A stretch of DNA of 64,000 nt, from assembly GCF_000972845.2 (NCBI RefSeq), contig NC_040019.1, forward strand, positions 13,673,236 through 13,737,235. The letters run 5' to 3'. The notes under the pieces are model-generated. The model saw only the letters and a list, made by a program, of their open reading frames with translations. It made no database searches and was not told the DNA's origin. This DNA comes from Larimichthys crocea (lineage: Eukaryota > Chordata > Actinopteri > Sciaenidae). The position numbers and the translations under genes were made by a program. Positions 47,001-58,127 of the stretch are shown piece after piece. Position 1 is the first letter of the stretch. Every line of letters begins with the position of its first letter.

Positions 47001-49733
47001 CCGCTCAATTTCTCCACGGCCACCTCGCTCAGTGACCTGACCATTGACTCCCCACCCAATGAGGAGGCAGCTGTCATACCTGTAGCCCCTCCCACCTCTG
47101 CCCAGAGGCGGCGGGCAGGACTTCCTGAGGGTGAGAATGGTGACGACATTCTTGCCGAGTGTATCAACGCTGCCATGCCCAAAGCCAAGCCCAGAAAACC
47201 AATCAGAGCAGCAGTGAACAGTGAGCACCTCCAAGCCCCGCCCCTTCCCCCACCTCTTCCTCCTCCAGCCCCGCCCCCTCTCAGCTTACAGCAACCCAAG
47301 AAGAAGCCAACATCGCCGGTGAAACCAATGCCCCAAAGGGCGGTGTACAGTGTCGCCACGGCAACAGCTGCCAAATCAAAACCAGGGTTTGCCTTTGACT
47401 CACCACGCCACTACACGCCCATCGAAGGAACACCATGCTGCTTCTCACGCAACGACTCGCTGAGCTCGCTTGACTTCGATGAAGATGATGGTGCGGAGAA
47501 GGATGAAGAAGAGAAGAAAACAAAAGAAGAAGAGGAAGGAAGGAAGAGGAAGCAGCAGACGGCCGCTGTTTTCCCTCGAACGAAACCAGCGACCAACCCG
47601 ACGGCAACAGATGAGAAGCAGAAGTTCGCCATCGAGGACACGCCTGTCTGCTTCTCCAGAAACTCCTCCCTTAGCTCGCTGAGCGACATTGACCAGGAAA
47701 ACAACAACAAGGAGTTTGCGCCGCCGCCACCACCTGACCAGCAAGATGGATGCAAAGCAGGAAAAAAGTCTCCTCCTCCTCCTCCTCCACAGGTAGAGCC
47801 TAAACCCCGCCCCCCGGTGGCCAGTGGCTACGCCCCCAAAGCGTTCCACGTGGAGGACACGCCCGTCTGTTTTTCCAGGAACTCGTCGCTCAGCTCGCTG
47901 AGCATCGACTCGGAAGATGACCTGCTGCAGGAATGCATCAGCTCCGCCATGCCCAAAAAGAAGAAGAAGGCTGCTGCCGCTGCTGCCGCCGCCGCTACAA
48001 CTGCCCCTGCTGCTGTTGCCACACCACTTCCTGTTCCCAAAGCCAGCGATGGCATCCTGGCTGAGGAGGAACCTTTGGAGGCCCCCAGAAGCCCAGCTTC
48101 CCCCGACTCTGAGTCCTTTGATTGGAAGGCAATACAGGAAGGTGCCAACTCTATCGTCAGCAGCCTGAATGCTGCTGCTGCCGCTGCCTCATCATTGTCA
48201 CGCCAACCGTCATCAGACTCTGACTCAGTCCTGTCCCTTAAGTCTGTGGGCTCGCCGTTCCGCCTACCAGCAGCCAATAACAATGCTGAAGAAGAAGAGG
48301 CGGAGGAGAAGGAGGCAATGGCAGTGAAGCGAGGGGCGAGGATTCTCAAGGCCGGCGAACGGACGACATTGGAGGCAAAGAAGGAAGAGGAGGAGGAGGC
48401 GAAGGCGCTGAGAGGTGGGAAGAAAGTGTACAGGAGTCTGATTACAGGTAAACCGAGGGTGGAGCCAGCAGCCAGGGGGCGGAGCAAACCCAGAGCAGCA
48501 ACTGTGGCCAAAGCTCCAGGAAGCAGCGATGGTGCAGAGAGAGGAGGCGGGTCCTCTCGAGACTCTACGCCGTCTCGCTCTTCCACTGCAGCCAATCAGA
48601 AAGGAGGGAAGCTGTCGCAGCTGCCGCGCACCGCTTCTCCAGGAAGCGCATCATCTTCATCATCGGCCTCCAGACCAGTCAAACAGAGCGTGGCACCGAG
48701 AAGCAGCGGCGGCATTCCGAGGAGCGAGTCAGCGTCTCGGGTCAGCGGCTCCACAGCAGCCAAGAAACAGAAGGCGGAGCCAGAGAAGCCAGCGCTCGTC
48801 CGTCAGTCGACATTTATCAAAGAAGCTCCAAGTCCAACACTGAAGAGGAAGCTGGAAGAGTCGGCGGCTGCAGCGGCACTCGAGTCGCCGTCCAGCCCTG
48901 ATACACCGTTACCCTCAACAACCAGGAAACACGATGTGAACCGCTCCCACTCTGAGAGCCCATCACGGCCTCAGGAAGTGACATCATCGCGGTTCAGCCG
49001 CACTGGCACCTGGAAGAGGGAAAACAGCAGTGGGGGAGGAGCAGGGAGCGCTGGTAAACATTCAACATCGCTACCACGCGTGGGGACGTGGAAAAGAACA
49101 GGAAGCTCGTCGTCTGTGCTGTCTGCATCATCAGAGTCTAGCGAGAAGGGGCGGAGCGAGGAGGAGAGCGCTGTGAGGTCAAAAGGAACATGGAGGAAGA
49201 CGAAGAGCGGCGGTGGTGACTCATCTTCAGGGCGGAGCTTCACAGACAAATCAGAAGATGTGTGGGTTCGTCTGGAGGACTGTCCCGTCAACAACCCACG
49301 CTCCTCCTCTTCCTGTTCAGCACGCTCTCCCACCGCTACCAACGCCCCACCCGTCATCGACAGCCCTGCGCCCTGTAAGATCCCCTCCTCTTCCTCCTCC
49401 TCTTCCTCCAACCTCAACTTGCGCCGGAGCTGCGAGAGCCTTGACGACAAGCCACCACCGCCTCCACCCGAACGTCAACAACAGCAGCGCAGTCAGCAGC
49501 GCAGTGGCGCTGTGGCAGCTCGAGTCAGCCCCTTCAATTACACCCCGAGCCCCAGAAAGAGCAATGCTGATGTCACCGCTGTGCCAACCACCACAACATC
49601 ATCATCAACGACCCCTACACGACCTTCACTCATCCCCACCCCTGTCACCAAGAAACGGGAGCCGAAGGGTGGAGAAGGTGGAGGTGGTGGCAGCGGTGGT
49701 GAACGTGGCTCCTACATCGTGACATCAGTGTAA
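32564..49733 (+). CDS. apc: adenomatous polyposis coli protein
   Basis: Sixteen coding exons join in phase to 6,813 bases (2,270 aa; human 2,843): 32564-32698, 39549-39636, 39713-39935, 40223-40331, 40475-40588, 40835-40897, 41069-41119, 41191-41277, 41369-41546, 41629-41829, 42829-42924, 43051-43190, 43299-43376, 44301-44417, 44509-44723, 44816-49733. It starts MAAASYDQLLRQVEVLKMEN, the N-terminal oligomerisation coiled coil. The armadillo domain begins near residue 290 and runs into the last exon. APC scaffolds the beta-catenin destruction complex and binds microtubules. APC2 is less likely: the N-terminus, CSMKGCMRAMVAQLKS and the full set of 20-residue repeats fit APC. The fifth coding exon is taken from 40475, not the nearer CAG, because FTLQTDMSRRQLEFEARQ matches the human order. 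The first coding intron (6.8 kb) contains a LINE and a 1.2-kb minisatellite. Confidence 0.97.
32866..34035. repeat. 1.2-kb GTAGTGGTCTGTGGTCATCT minisatellite in apc intron
   Basis: Roughly 20-base units CTGTAGTGGTCTGTGGTCAT, also with GTCGTCTG, within the first apc coding intron starting about 170 bases after its donor. Confidence 0.97.
34275..34455. repeat. TTC/TCC pyrimidine tract
   Basis: CTTCTTCTCCTCCTTCTTCT units in the first apc coding intron. Confidence 0.9.
34890..35015. repeat. TGTACATGTTGTAAG minisatellite, left of the LINE
   Basis: Units of GTACATGTTGTAAGT. The same unit resumes at 39384-39415 on the far side of the LINE, so the element landed inside this array. The ATGTTGT at 35009-35015 and 39384-39390 can be read as its target duplication, although the array itself contains that word. 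Confidence 0.85.
35016..39383 (-). mobile_element. near full-length LINE in apc intron, antisense to apc
   Basis: Read on the minus strand: a 5' part with a short basic frame (38862-39149), an endonuclease domain with AFTETWFTNDIPDNF, GGGVCIYIKDSW, VYIPPSGNAG, FLLGDFNHCSL and SDHN, a linker, then reverse transcriptase with GAPQGCVSSPLLFTLYTND and SDDTVILSLL. A C-terminal FYRATIESILHYGITCWFGN follows, and a 3' tail ending in AATAAAGAAACCTAACCTAA. The endonuclease-RT order and HYG..CWFGN motif are typical of fish non-LTR elements of the Rex1/CR1-L2 kind; the exact clade is uncertain. Frame breaks (for example near 37840 and 37105-37290) make it inactive. Without the hAT insert it is about 3.5 kb. 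Confidence 0.9.
35252..36151. mobile_element. 900-bp hAT-type non-autonomous transposon in the LINE 3' UTR
   Basis: The left end TAGGGATGTAACGATACAC and right end GCATCGTTACATTCCTA are inverted. Exact 8-base duplications CCAGTAAT lie at 35244-35251 and 36152-36159. Eight-base target duplications are characteristic of hAT elements. No transposase frame is present. Confidence 0.92.
39950..40200. repeat. AGTACTACT-rich intron segment
   Basis: Degenerate TACTACTACTACTGT and AGTACTGCTG words fill the intron between apc exons at 39713-39935 and 40223-40331. They share the core of the larger arrays. Confidence 0.6.
40365..40474. repeat. CTGTAGTTTGTCTGTAGTTAAT minisatellite
   Basis: About five units lying directly against the next apc exon. 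The last repeat unit (GTTTGTCTGTAG) supplies the splice acceptor of exon 40475-40588. Confidence 0.85.
40803..40831. repeat. (GT)n before apc exon
   Basis: Uninterrupted GT run ending at TTCAG, the acceptor of apc exon 40835-40897. Confidence 0.95.
41009..41062. repeat. (TC)n polypyrimidine tract
   Basis: Uninterrupted CT run directly before CCCTGCAG, the acceptor of apc exon 41069-41119. It serves as an extreme polypyrimidine tract. Confidence 0.95.
41830..42828 (+). mobile_element. apc intron with a degraded L2-like LINE relic
   Basis: The segment near 42570-42690 translates to RGVGFDQDLSFNVHIKRIM followed by SQADTEKLVHAFVTS, resembling the region after the RT core of L2-type LINEs (compare [14 protein letters not shown] in the copy at 15.7-17.2 kb). 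The rest of this 1-kb intron is unassigned. Confidence 0.5.
43377..44300 (+). other. apc intron, repeat-like but unassigned
   Basis: Intron of 924 bases. It has several short frames and a duplicated GAACTAGTCTGAA word near 43967-43986. I see no gene and cannot name a repeat family. Confidence 0.5.
44816..49733 (+). CDS. apc: apc last coding exon (beta-catenin, axin and EB1 binding half)
   Basis: The 4,918-base exon encodes residues about 632-2270. Seen in order: the last armadillo repeats (to about 719), 15-residue beta-catenin repeats near 883 (LDTPINYSLKYSDEQLNSG) and 957 (QPIDYSLKYG), and seven 20-residue repeats starting near 1019, 1141, 1231, 1355, 1501, 1571 and 1644 (type EDTPVCFSRNSSLSS). 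SAMP-type axin-binding motifs lie near 1297 (ACINMAMPKSS, diverged), 1412 (AECINAAMPKAK) and 1670 (QECISSAMPKKK). A basic Ser/Arg-rich region follows, then an EB1-type SLIP motif near 2236 and the C-terminal VTSV PDZ ligand. A His-rich insert ([16 protein letters not shown]) lies between the first two 20-residue repeats. The shortfall from human falls largely between the armadillo domain and the first 15-residue repeat and in the C-terminal third. Confidence 0.97.
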
Positions 49734-50435
49734 AAAGAGTGTGTAAATACAGAGAGAGAAATGTGTTTGTGAACTCAACTGTACAGGAAGTGAGTCTGTA
49801 TTTAAGTGCTAAGCCCCACCCCTCTCCTCTTCCCTCATTGCCCCCTTTACCTGTCAGTCAAGCTTCTTTATTGGATGAGATTAAAAATGAACTTTTTATG
49901 TTTTTATACCACTAAAATTATGTGTAGCGCTTAGCTTTGCCCCCTCTGCCTGTTGCCTGTCTCTGCATGGTCCCGCCTCCTACTTTAACAATGCCAGTTA
50001 CTATGGTAACGACTATGACAACAATGATGATGATGTTTCTGCTAGCTGTAGCGTTTGAGCTGATTCTGCTCTTTAAAGTTTTCATGTTGTTTTGAGGGAG
50101 TTTGGATCTGAAGTCTGGTTCTGGTCTGGTTCCGTCCAGTTCTAGTCTGGTTCAGAACCGCTCCATAATCTGAATTTAATCCGGAGCAAGACGTTTGCTG
50201 CCGACTGAAGCTGAAAACTTTATTCTGAAAATCATGGGTTGGTGAACTTCCTGTCAGCTGTAAACGTGGCGCTCTGTCGCCTTGGAAACAGATAACACTG
50301 TAAAACGTAAGTTATTGCTGTAAAACTTCAAACTTTTTAACTTTGAAGCACATAATTTAAAATGATTGATGGCTGTAACCTGATTTTCACTGTTTTTATG
50401 TTGAAGCTGGAACGTCAAAGGAACGTTAAATGAAG

Positions 50436-50441
50436 AATAAA
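50436..50441 (+). terminator. apc polyadenylation signal AATAAA
   Basis: GAAGAATAAAATTC lies about 0.7 kb past the apc stop, followed by GTTTGTGTTGATGTTTGTC, a GT-rich downstream element. The 3' UTR is therefore about 49734-50460. Confidence 0.6.
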
Positions 50442-50919
50442 ATTCAACATTTTACTGCAAACTGTTTGTGTTGATGTTTGTCTGCTCGGGGCCTCCGTAC
50501 TGTGACTGCCATCCATCATATGATCACACGTTACATCCAAACCTATCCTAAACCTTTCTGAAACGTTTTATCAATTCCTCTGATCCACAAACGCTGAGCT
50601 GTGACAGCATCGACCTCCGCCATGTCTGAACATTCTCTCTAATGTCTAGCAGGGGGCAGCTCCACTGGCTGCAACAATAAAATTAAATCAGATTTTATTT
50701 GTATAGCCCAAAGTCACAAAGTACATTTGCCTCGGAGGGCTTTACAATCTGTACAGGGAGTGACACCCTCTGTCCTTAGACAAAAAACCCTTTAACGGAA
50801 AGGTGGAAGAAACCTCAGGAAGAGCCACAGAGGAGGGATCCCTCTCCCAGGACGGACAGACGTGCAATAGATGTCACGTGTACAGAACAAATCAACACAA
50901 ACATATTGTACAATTACAA

Positions 50920-51945
50920 TGACTGATAAAATGACAATGAATTCTAATGCTGATACCCTGACCCCCTCCTCCGGCTGACTTACAATGACTGATAAAATGA
51001 CAATGAATTACAATGAATGATAAATGACAATGACTGATAAAATGACAATGAATTACAATGACTGATAAAATGATAATGAATTACAATGACTGATAAAATG
51101 ACAATGAATTACAATGAATGATAAAATGACAATGAATTATAATGACTGATAAAATGACTGAATTACAATGACTGATAAAATGACAATGAATTACAATGAC
51201 TGTAAAATGCAATGACTGATTAAATGCAATGAATACATGCTGATAAAATGATAAGAATTACAATGACTGATGAAATGACAATGATTACAATGACTGATAA
51301 AATGACAATGAATTACAATGACTGATAAAATGACAATGATTACAATGACTGTAAAATGACAATGAATTACATGAATGATAAAATGACAATGATTACAATG
51401 ACTGATAACATGACAATGATTACAATGACTGATAACATGACATGATTACAATGACTGATAACATGACAATGAATTACAATGACTGATAACATGACAATGA
51501 ATTACAATGACTGATAAAATGACAATGAATTCAATGACTGATACATGACACATGAATACAATGACTGATAAGACAATGAATTACAGATGATAAAATGACA
51601 ATGAATTACAATGAATGATAATAAAATGACATGAATTACAGAATGATAAAATGACAATGAATTACAATGACTGATAACATGACAATGAATTACAATGACT
51701 GATAACATGACAATGAATTACAATGACTGATAACATGACAATGAATTACAATGACTGATAACATGACAATGAATTACAATGACTGATAACATGACAATGA
51801 ATTACAATGACTATAACATGACATGATTACATGATGATAACACAATGATTACAATGTGATAAAGACAGAATACAATGACTATAAAATGACAATGAATTAA
51901 ATGATGATATAAATGACAATGAATTACAATAATGATAAAATGATT
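50920..51945. repeat. AATGACTGATAAAATGACAA satellite within the left arm
   Basis: About 35-40 copies of a 28-base unit (AATGACTGATAAAATGACAA then TGAATTAC). The right arm has only two to three copies of the same word near 61075-61130, so the array expanded in this arm only. From about 51180 many copies lack single bases (for example AATGACTGTAAAATGCAATG). Confidence 0.95.
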
Positions 51946-52167
51946 ACAGTAGCAGTGGAACCTGTGATAGAGACAGAGAGACAGATGCTCAGCAGCACGC
52001 AAATCATCAACTAACTATAAACTGTGATGGAGATATGGCGCAGCAATAATGACAGTGTAATATGTGTAGTGGACGTCATGCAGGACCACAGCAGCAGCCA
52101 CGATCCACGAGAACCTGCTGGACGACAGAGACAGAACTCCAGGGAAGAAGTTTAGTTAGGACATGAT

Positions 52168-52251
52168 TAATAGAGAGAGAGAGAGAGAGAGAGACTTTTC
52201 AGTTTCCAATCTACTTTGGAAAACTATAGGAACCACAAGGTTACAACATAT

Positions 52252-52289
<38 letters not shown>

Positions 52290-52315
52290 ATATATATATA
52301 TATATTATAATATAT
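52168..52315. repeat. (GA)n, (TG)n and (TA)n microsatellites
   Basis: GA run at 52170-52193, TG run at 52258-52287 and TA-rich run to about 52315, within the left inverted arm near the end of the LINE part. Confidence 0.9.
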
Positions 52316-52959
52316 ATATTACTGTATATTATACACTGTATATACTGCATACAACTGCTATATACTATAAATATATCTGTTATATATCCATGCTTATCCT
52401 CACAGTCTCAAATATTTACACAAAACAGAACTGAATCAGGTAAATATGTTAATCTCACTGCAGCTGCCGATCCACTTTATCTCTCTCGTTTCTTCTTCGC
52501 TTCTTCTTTCCTTCGTCGCGCCTCCCACCTCGCCCTTTCGCTTCTTTCTCTCTCTGTGCGTGGTGTTCTGTTTCCATGGAGAGACCTCGCCCTTCCCCCT
52601 CCCCTCTGTGTTTGTGTTTTTGTTCTTATTTTTAATAAGAACCCGATGAACTTTTGTGTGTTTTTAGTAAAGGTTTAACCACTTTCACTTTGATAAAACT
52701 GGAAAATATGAACAGGTGTTTTAAAAACAGAAGGTGTTACCATAATAGATCTGTAAAAAGATCAATTGAATTTATTCATTAGTCAGCTTCATCTACCTGA
52801 ATAGGTGAACAGGTGTTCATCAGCTCACCTTCAATTCAAAATCAGGAATCTAAACAGGAGATGAGAGGAGAAATTAAGTCTGAGTAAGAAGGAATAAGTT
52901 ATATTTTAAGTTTAAATGACATCATTCAAATCTATGTATTTATGTGTAAGGTTTATAAA

Positions 52960-53112
52960 CCAAATGTACAATACAATGTATCTATGTGTATAAAGGGTTA
53001 TAAACCAAATGTACATATACAATGTATCTATGTGTATTAAGGTTATATAAACCAAATGTACATATAGAATGTATCTCTGTGTATATAAGGTTTATATAAA
53101 CCAAATGTACAC
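52960..53112. repeat. three tandem 50-bp copies
   Basis: Repeats of GGTTTATATAAACCAAATGT with ACATATACAATGTATCTATG. The same triplet occurs inverted at 59890-60010 in the right arm. Confidence 0.9.
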
Positions 53113-53339
53113 CGTAACAAGTGCTTGTTCATGGTGGAACTTTGGTCTTTGTAGAAAATACTAAAAGAGTACAGTCTAGACCTGCTCTGTATGGAAAACA
53201 CACTATTATAAAAGAACAACACTACTTTTTGTCATACAAGGCACTCCTCTCACTCACACAGCACACTTCTATGTATGAACAAAATATAAATAAAATAAAA
53301 TAATAAAATAAAATATTTTGTAAAAATTGTAACCCTAAC

Positions 53340-53453
53340 CCGCCGCAGACTCTTATTTTGACACAGAAAAAGGAAGTGGCTGTGATGTGTGTGACTTCAC
53401 TTCCGTCGGTGCCTACGTCCCCCGTCCTCTCTCTCTGTGATTGACTGCAGAAG
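53340..53453 (+). promoter_or_regulatory. candidate fsd1l promoter and leader exon
   Basis: A copy of the dispersed motif (CTCTTATTTTGACAC then AAAGGAAGTGG) at 53350-53379 is followed by CACTTCCGTCGG and a pyrimidine-rich stretch. It ends GACTGCAGAAG/GTAAGGA, a strong donor. It has no usable in-frame ATG, so if real it is 5' UTR. Confidence 0.45.
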
Positions 53454-53804
53454 GTAAGGATCTGATCGATTGGATATCAGTAATCAATAACACATGATCT
53501 GTGAGCTGAGGGTGAGCACGGACATCAGGAGAGAGACAGACAAGACAGTGACAGGAGAACAGACATGACAGCAGCAGACAGACAGACAGTGACGAGAGGA
53601 TTAGCTGTCCACCTCTCTCTCCTTGGTCGAGTCAGCCTCACTTTGAGTGAAGGATTTACTGTAGACTCTGTGACTTCAAAGGGTTTATCAAAAGGATCAA
53701 AATGATATATAGTAGTGAAGTTAAGGGCAGGAAACAGTTCACATGGAAAATTAGGTGCCAAATATTTATACACTGTGACTTGAATAGTTTTACAGTGCAT
53801 ATTT

Positions 53805-54620
53805 AACAGTGTTAGTTAGTTTTATGTGTTACACTGTAAAACTCCTGCATGTCACATTGTTTGTGTTACACTGTAAACTCCTGCATGTCACATTGTTTAT
53901 GTGTTACACTGTAAAACTCCTGCATGTCACATTGTTTATGTGTTACACTGTAAAACTCCTGCATGTCACATTGTTTATGTGTTACACTGTAAAACTCCTG
54001 CATGTCACATTGTTTGTGTTACACTGTAAACTCCTGCATGTCACATTGTTTGTGTTACACTGTAAACTCTGCATGTCCATTGTTTATGGTTCACTGTAAA
54101 ACTCCTGCATGTCACATTGTTTGTGTTACACTGTAAACTCCTGCATGTCACATTGTTTATGTGTTACACTGTAAAACTCTGCATGTCACATTGTTTATGT
54201 GTTACACTGTAAAACTCTGCATGTACATGTTTATGTTTAATGAAATCCTGCATGCACATGTTTATGTGTACACTGTAAAACTCCTCATGTCACATTGTTT
54301 ATGTGTTACACTGTAAAACTCCTGCATGTCACATTGTTTGTGTTACACTGTAAACTCCTGCATGTCACATTGTTTATGTGTTACACTGTAAACTCCTGCA
54401 TGTCACATTGTATGTTTTACACTGTAAAACTCCTGCATGTCACATTGTTTATGTGTTACACTGTAAAACTCCTGCATGTCACATTGTTTGTGTTACACTG
54501 TAAACTCCTGCATGTCACATTGTTTATGTGTTACACTGTAAACTCCTGCATGTCACATTGTTTGTGTTACACTGTAAACTCCTGCATGTCACATTGTTTA
54601 TGTTACACTGTAAAAACTAA
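53805..54620. repeat. 0.8-kb ACTCCTGCATGTCACATTG satellite
   Basis: About 20 copies of a 35-40-base unit (TGTTACACTGTAAAACTCC, TGCATGTCACATTGTTTATG) just before the first recognised fsd1l exon. Copies between about 54060 and 54290 have many single-base losses. Confidence 0.95.
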
Positions 54621-54669
54621 AGCAGAACTTTGTTAAAACAAGTATTGTAATAATGTTTGTATTACACAG

Positions 54670-57600
54670 GAAGCTCTGTGCAGGATCATCGGCACGTTAA
54701 CCAATAAGAATGAAGAGCTCCAGAACTTCCTGGAGACAGTTGATAATATGCTGAGAGGCCTGCAGGTCAGCAGCTGATTGGCTGGGGGAAGGGACAAAAG
54801 GTAGGGGTTTAGAAAGACAAATTAGAGATTAAAGATTAAATTATCTGTCCAATCAGGAGGAGTCATGTAAGGTGATGTCAGATCTGGAGGCGGAGCTTGA
54901 GTTGCTAAGGTCCATCCTGGAGGAGAAGGGGGCGGAGCTTCGCTGCATCATTAAGGAGGAGAAGCTGAGGAAAGAGGCAGAGCTTCAGGTAAACTCTTTA
55001 TTTAATTTATTAATGATTAATAAATAATAAATATTTAATTTTATATTAGATGTATGAAATGCAGTTTAGTGTCTAATCAGAAGTGCAGAGTAACAGCATT
55101 AAAAGGACATGACGAGACAGGTCTGCTTTCTTTGGTCTCCTCAAAAAGAAGAGATGCTGGTGACCTTTCGTTGCCAGGGTAGATGTTTTAAGAGACCAAG
55201 AAAGGTCCTCCGAGATGTGGACATTCAGAAACTTCACACTCCAATTCAACCTCTGCTCCACTGATGTGGATGGGGATGTGTGTGCCGGATGTTGTTTTCC
55301 TGTCCACAATGATCTCTGTGGACGTGGTGTTGATGGTGAGGTTATTGTTGATGCACCAAGTGGCCAGGTGCTGGGCCTCCTCCCTGTAGTCTGTCTCATC
55401 GTTGTTGTTGGTTTGGCCAATCACTAGTGTGTCATCTGCGAACTGAATGATGGTAGTAGAACCATGTAGAGGTGCTCAGTCGTGAGTGAAGAGGGAGTAG
55501 AGGACAGGGCTCTGCACACCTGTGAAAGACATGAGATACTAGTGTTCAATGTAATTCAGTGGAAGCACTTCCGGTTGGCAGAGCCGGGTCAGTAGTCTCT
55601 GATGCTTTAGCAATCTCTGGTATAAGCCAGAAGTCGTGTCCAGCTCTTGTCAGCTGTAGGTGATATGTGCAAGCCTAAATGAACAGACTTGAAACAAAAA
55701 GGAAGATAACTACTAATTGCCGTCTTTGTCATAAGTCTATGTCTATGTATAAGTCTAAGAATTCTAATAAGTAGTTTTGCTTTTTAGAAGCAGCTGTCGG
55801 AGGGAAAAGTCGCTCTGCTGTCGTCTGAAGAACTGCTCAACTTCACAAATCAAACACTGACAATCACCAATGAAGATGAATTTCTGAAGGTAGAAATGTT
55901 TAAAGAAACATTGTCGTGACAATATCAAATATATACATATGCATGTGTATATATATGTATAAACAAACATTTTTCTTTTACAGGCTGCAAAACAAATCAA
56001 AGATCGGTGAGATGATCAGTCTTCATTTCCAATTCAAAGTAGCCAATCAGAGTTCAGCTTTAGAAATTAATCACATCTCTGATTTCATGATTTGCACACA
56101 AACTCCGCCCCTTTAACAACCGTAACTCCACCCACTGGAACCCCATCTCTCCTGTTTCCAGGGTAACCATGGCTCCAGCGTTCCGATTGACGACTTGTCC
56201 AGCGGTGTCGGAGAATATGTCTCAGTTCACTGCCGACTTCAGCACACAGAGGGCGGTTCTTCAACGACTTCACTTCCTGCCTGGTGAGTCACACCCCTTC
56301 TTCTTCTTCTTCTTCTTCTTCTGTTTTCATCTTTGAATTCAAAGAACAAATGACCTGACTGGACATTTGAAGAAGTATCAACTGACTGGACAGGCGTGTC
56401 ACCTGACTCGACACGTGAACAAGTGTGTCACCTGACTCGACACGTGAACAAGTGTGTCACCTGACTCGACAGGGGAACAGGTGTGTCGTCTGACTTGACA
56501 GGTGTGTCACAGACTGGATCTGGTCTTGTTTCAGTACCTGGACCTCCACGGATTGACGTCTCCAGCTGCATCGTCCATGACAACACCATCACAGTTTCGT
56601 GGCAACCAGCTGGTGAGGCTGTTGGCAATGGTGACATCTGCGAGAGTGGACCAATCGACTGCTACGAACTTGAATATCGAAAAACAAACCAGGATGGCCC
56701 ACTGAGAGCTGCCAGAGAAGCATGCTGGGAAAAAATCCACAACATCAGAGAGACACACTTCACATTGTCAGGTGACAGTTCATGGCTAATTCGCTGTTAG
56801 CATGCTAACAGATAGTAAACACTGAGCTGTTAGCTGTTAGGGCATGTTAGCATTTAGCTTCACAGAGCTGCTAGATTTGAGATGAAGTACTTTCAAAATA
56901 AAAGCACTAATGAAATGTTTCAGGTCTGAAGTTTGACTCACAGTTCATCGCCGTTCGAGTTCGAGCGAGAAACAAAATGGCTGCAGGAGAGTTCTCTGAA
57001 CCCATTGCCATGGAAACCAGAGGTGAGTGAATGAATAAGTGAATGAATGAATGAGTGAGTGAATAAGTGAATGAGTGAGTGAGTGAATGAACAAGTGAAT
57101 GAGTGAGTGAGTGAATGAATAAGTAAATGAGTGAGTAAATAAGTGAACGAGTGAATGAGTGAATGATAGGGTCGGTTTGTGTCCACTGTATTAGCTACCC
57201 AGAGTTCTTCTGATGTAATAAAGCGGTTTGAACATGCGTGTGTTTGATATGTTTGAGGTCACTGACATTAATGAGATGGACAAAATAACAGAAACAGGTG
57301 AACATGAAACCTTTTTTAGTTAGTAGTTTAGTAAGTGTGTAACATTTATTATTAAACTGGACTGAGGACTACAGAGCTCTTCTTCTTGCAGCATATAACT
57401 TTGGGTTTGATGCAGCGACGGCTCATGCTGAGCTAAAGGTTCAGGATGACCTGGTGACCTGGGAGCCGCAGGGGGTCAAAGGTCACGACCACCGACTGAG
57501 AGGAAAGGAGAATAAGAACAGGTGAGGAAACGTGTCACTGATGATGTCATCAGAACCAGTTCTGGAGCTTTTAAACGTGTTACATGGTCTTCTTCAGCAG

Positions 57601-58081
57601 ATAACGGTTCAACACAACATTCACTGACATGGTGATACACTGGACCACCAGACTCCACAGGCAATACCAACAACAAAATGCTAAGCTAAAGACATGCTTA
57701 GCTAATAGGTGTCTTCAGAGTTTTGATTTGTTGTTTTTGTCCCTCTGCAGTCTCCATACTGCGTCCTCGCCACCTGCCCAGGTACCAACTATCGTCGCTG
57801 ACTGGTTGCCTAGCAACCAGTGTCACCAATCACTTTTTCCATCCACCATTTTTTTTGCTTCACGCAGCTGATCACATCGCTGCTGACATCACATCAGCAT
57901 TTGTTTTCAAAATAAAAGCTACTTTTACTTAGTACTTTAAAGTACTTTTTTATGTCAAATTAACATTAAAGTTAAATTAATTAATAATTTAAGGGCATCT
58001 GTTAATTATTGAAGTCATAGCTTGGTTGCCATTCATCTCTCTATTTGCTGCATCATTTCTTTGACACAACCTCATTGGCTT

Positions 58082-58127
<46 letters not shown>

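Larger units (their letters stand above)
50685..53260 (-). repeat. left arm of a large inverted repeat around fsd1l
   Basis: The left arm begins with the reverse of an L2-type LINE 3' end (TCAGATTTTATTTGTATAGC; CAGAGGAGGGATCCCTCTCC near 50828). It runs through an expanded satellite and LINE sequence to about 52245, then through unique-looking sequence (52440-53260) that reappears inverted at 59734-60600. Matching words include GGCACTCCTCTCACTCACAC (53240-53259) and TCTGTAAAAAGATCAA (52750). The LINE part matches 60700-61390. Confidence 0.88.

Noticed and set aside
45049..49450. Many minus-strand and alternative-frame ORFs over the last apc exon (up to 255 codons)
   Set aside because: Shadows of the long, low-complexity apc coding frame.
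57749..57779. A 31-base exon between CTCTGCAG and GTACCAAC in fsd1l
   Set aside because: Including it forces the next exon into the wrong frame for any of the CAG acceptors; direct joining to 58156 gives the expected RSATPSP.
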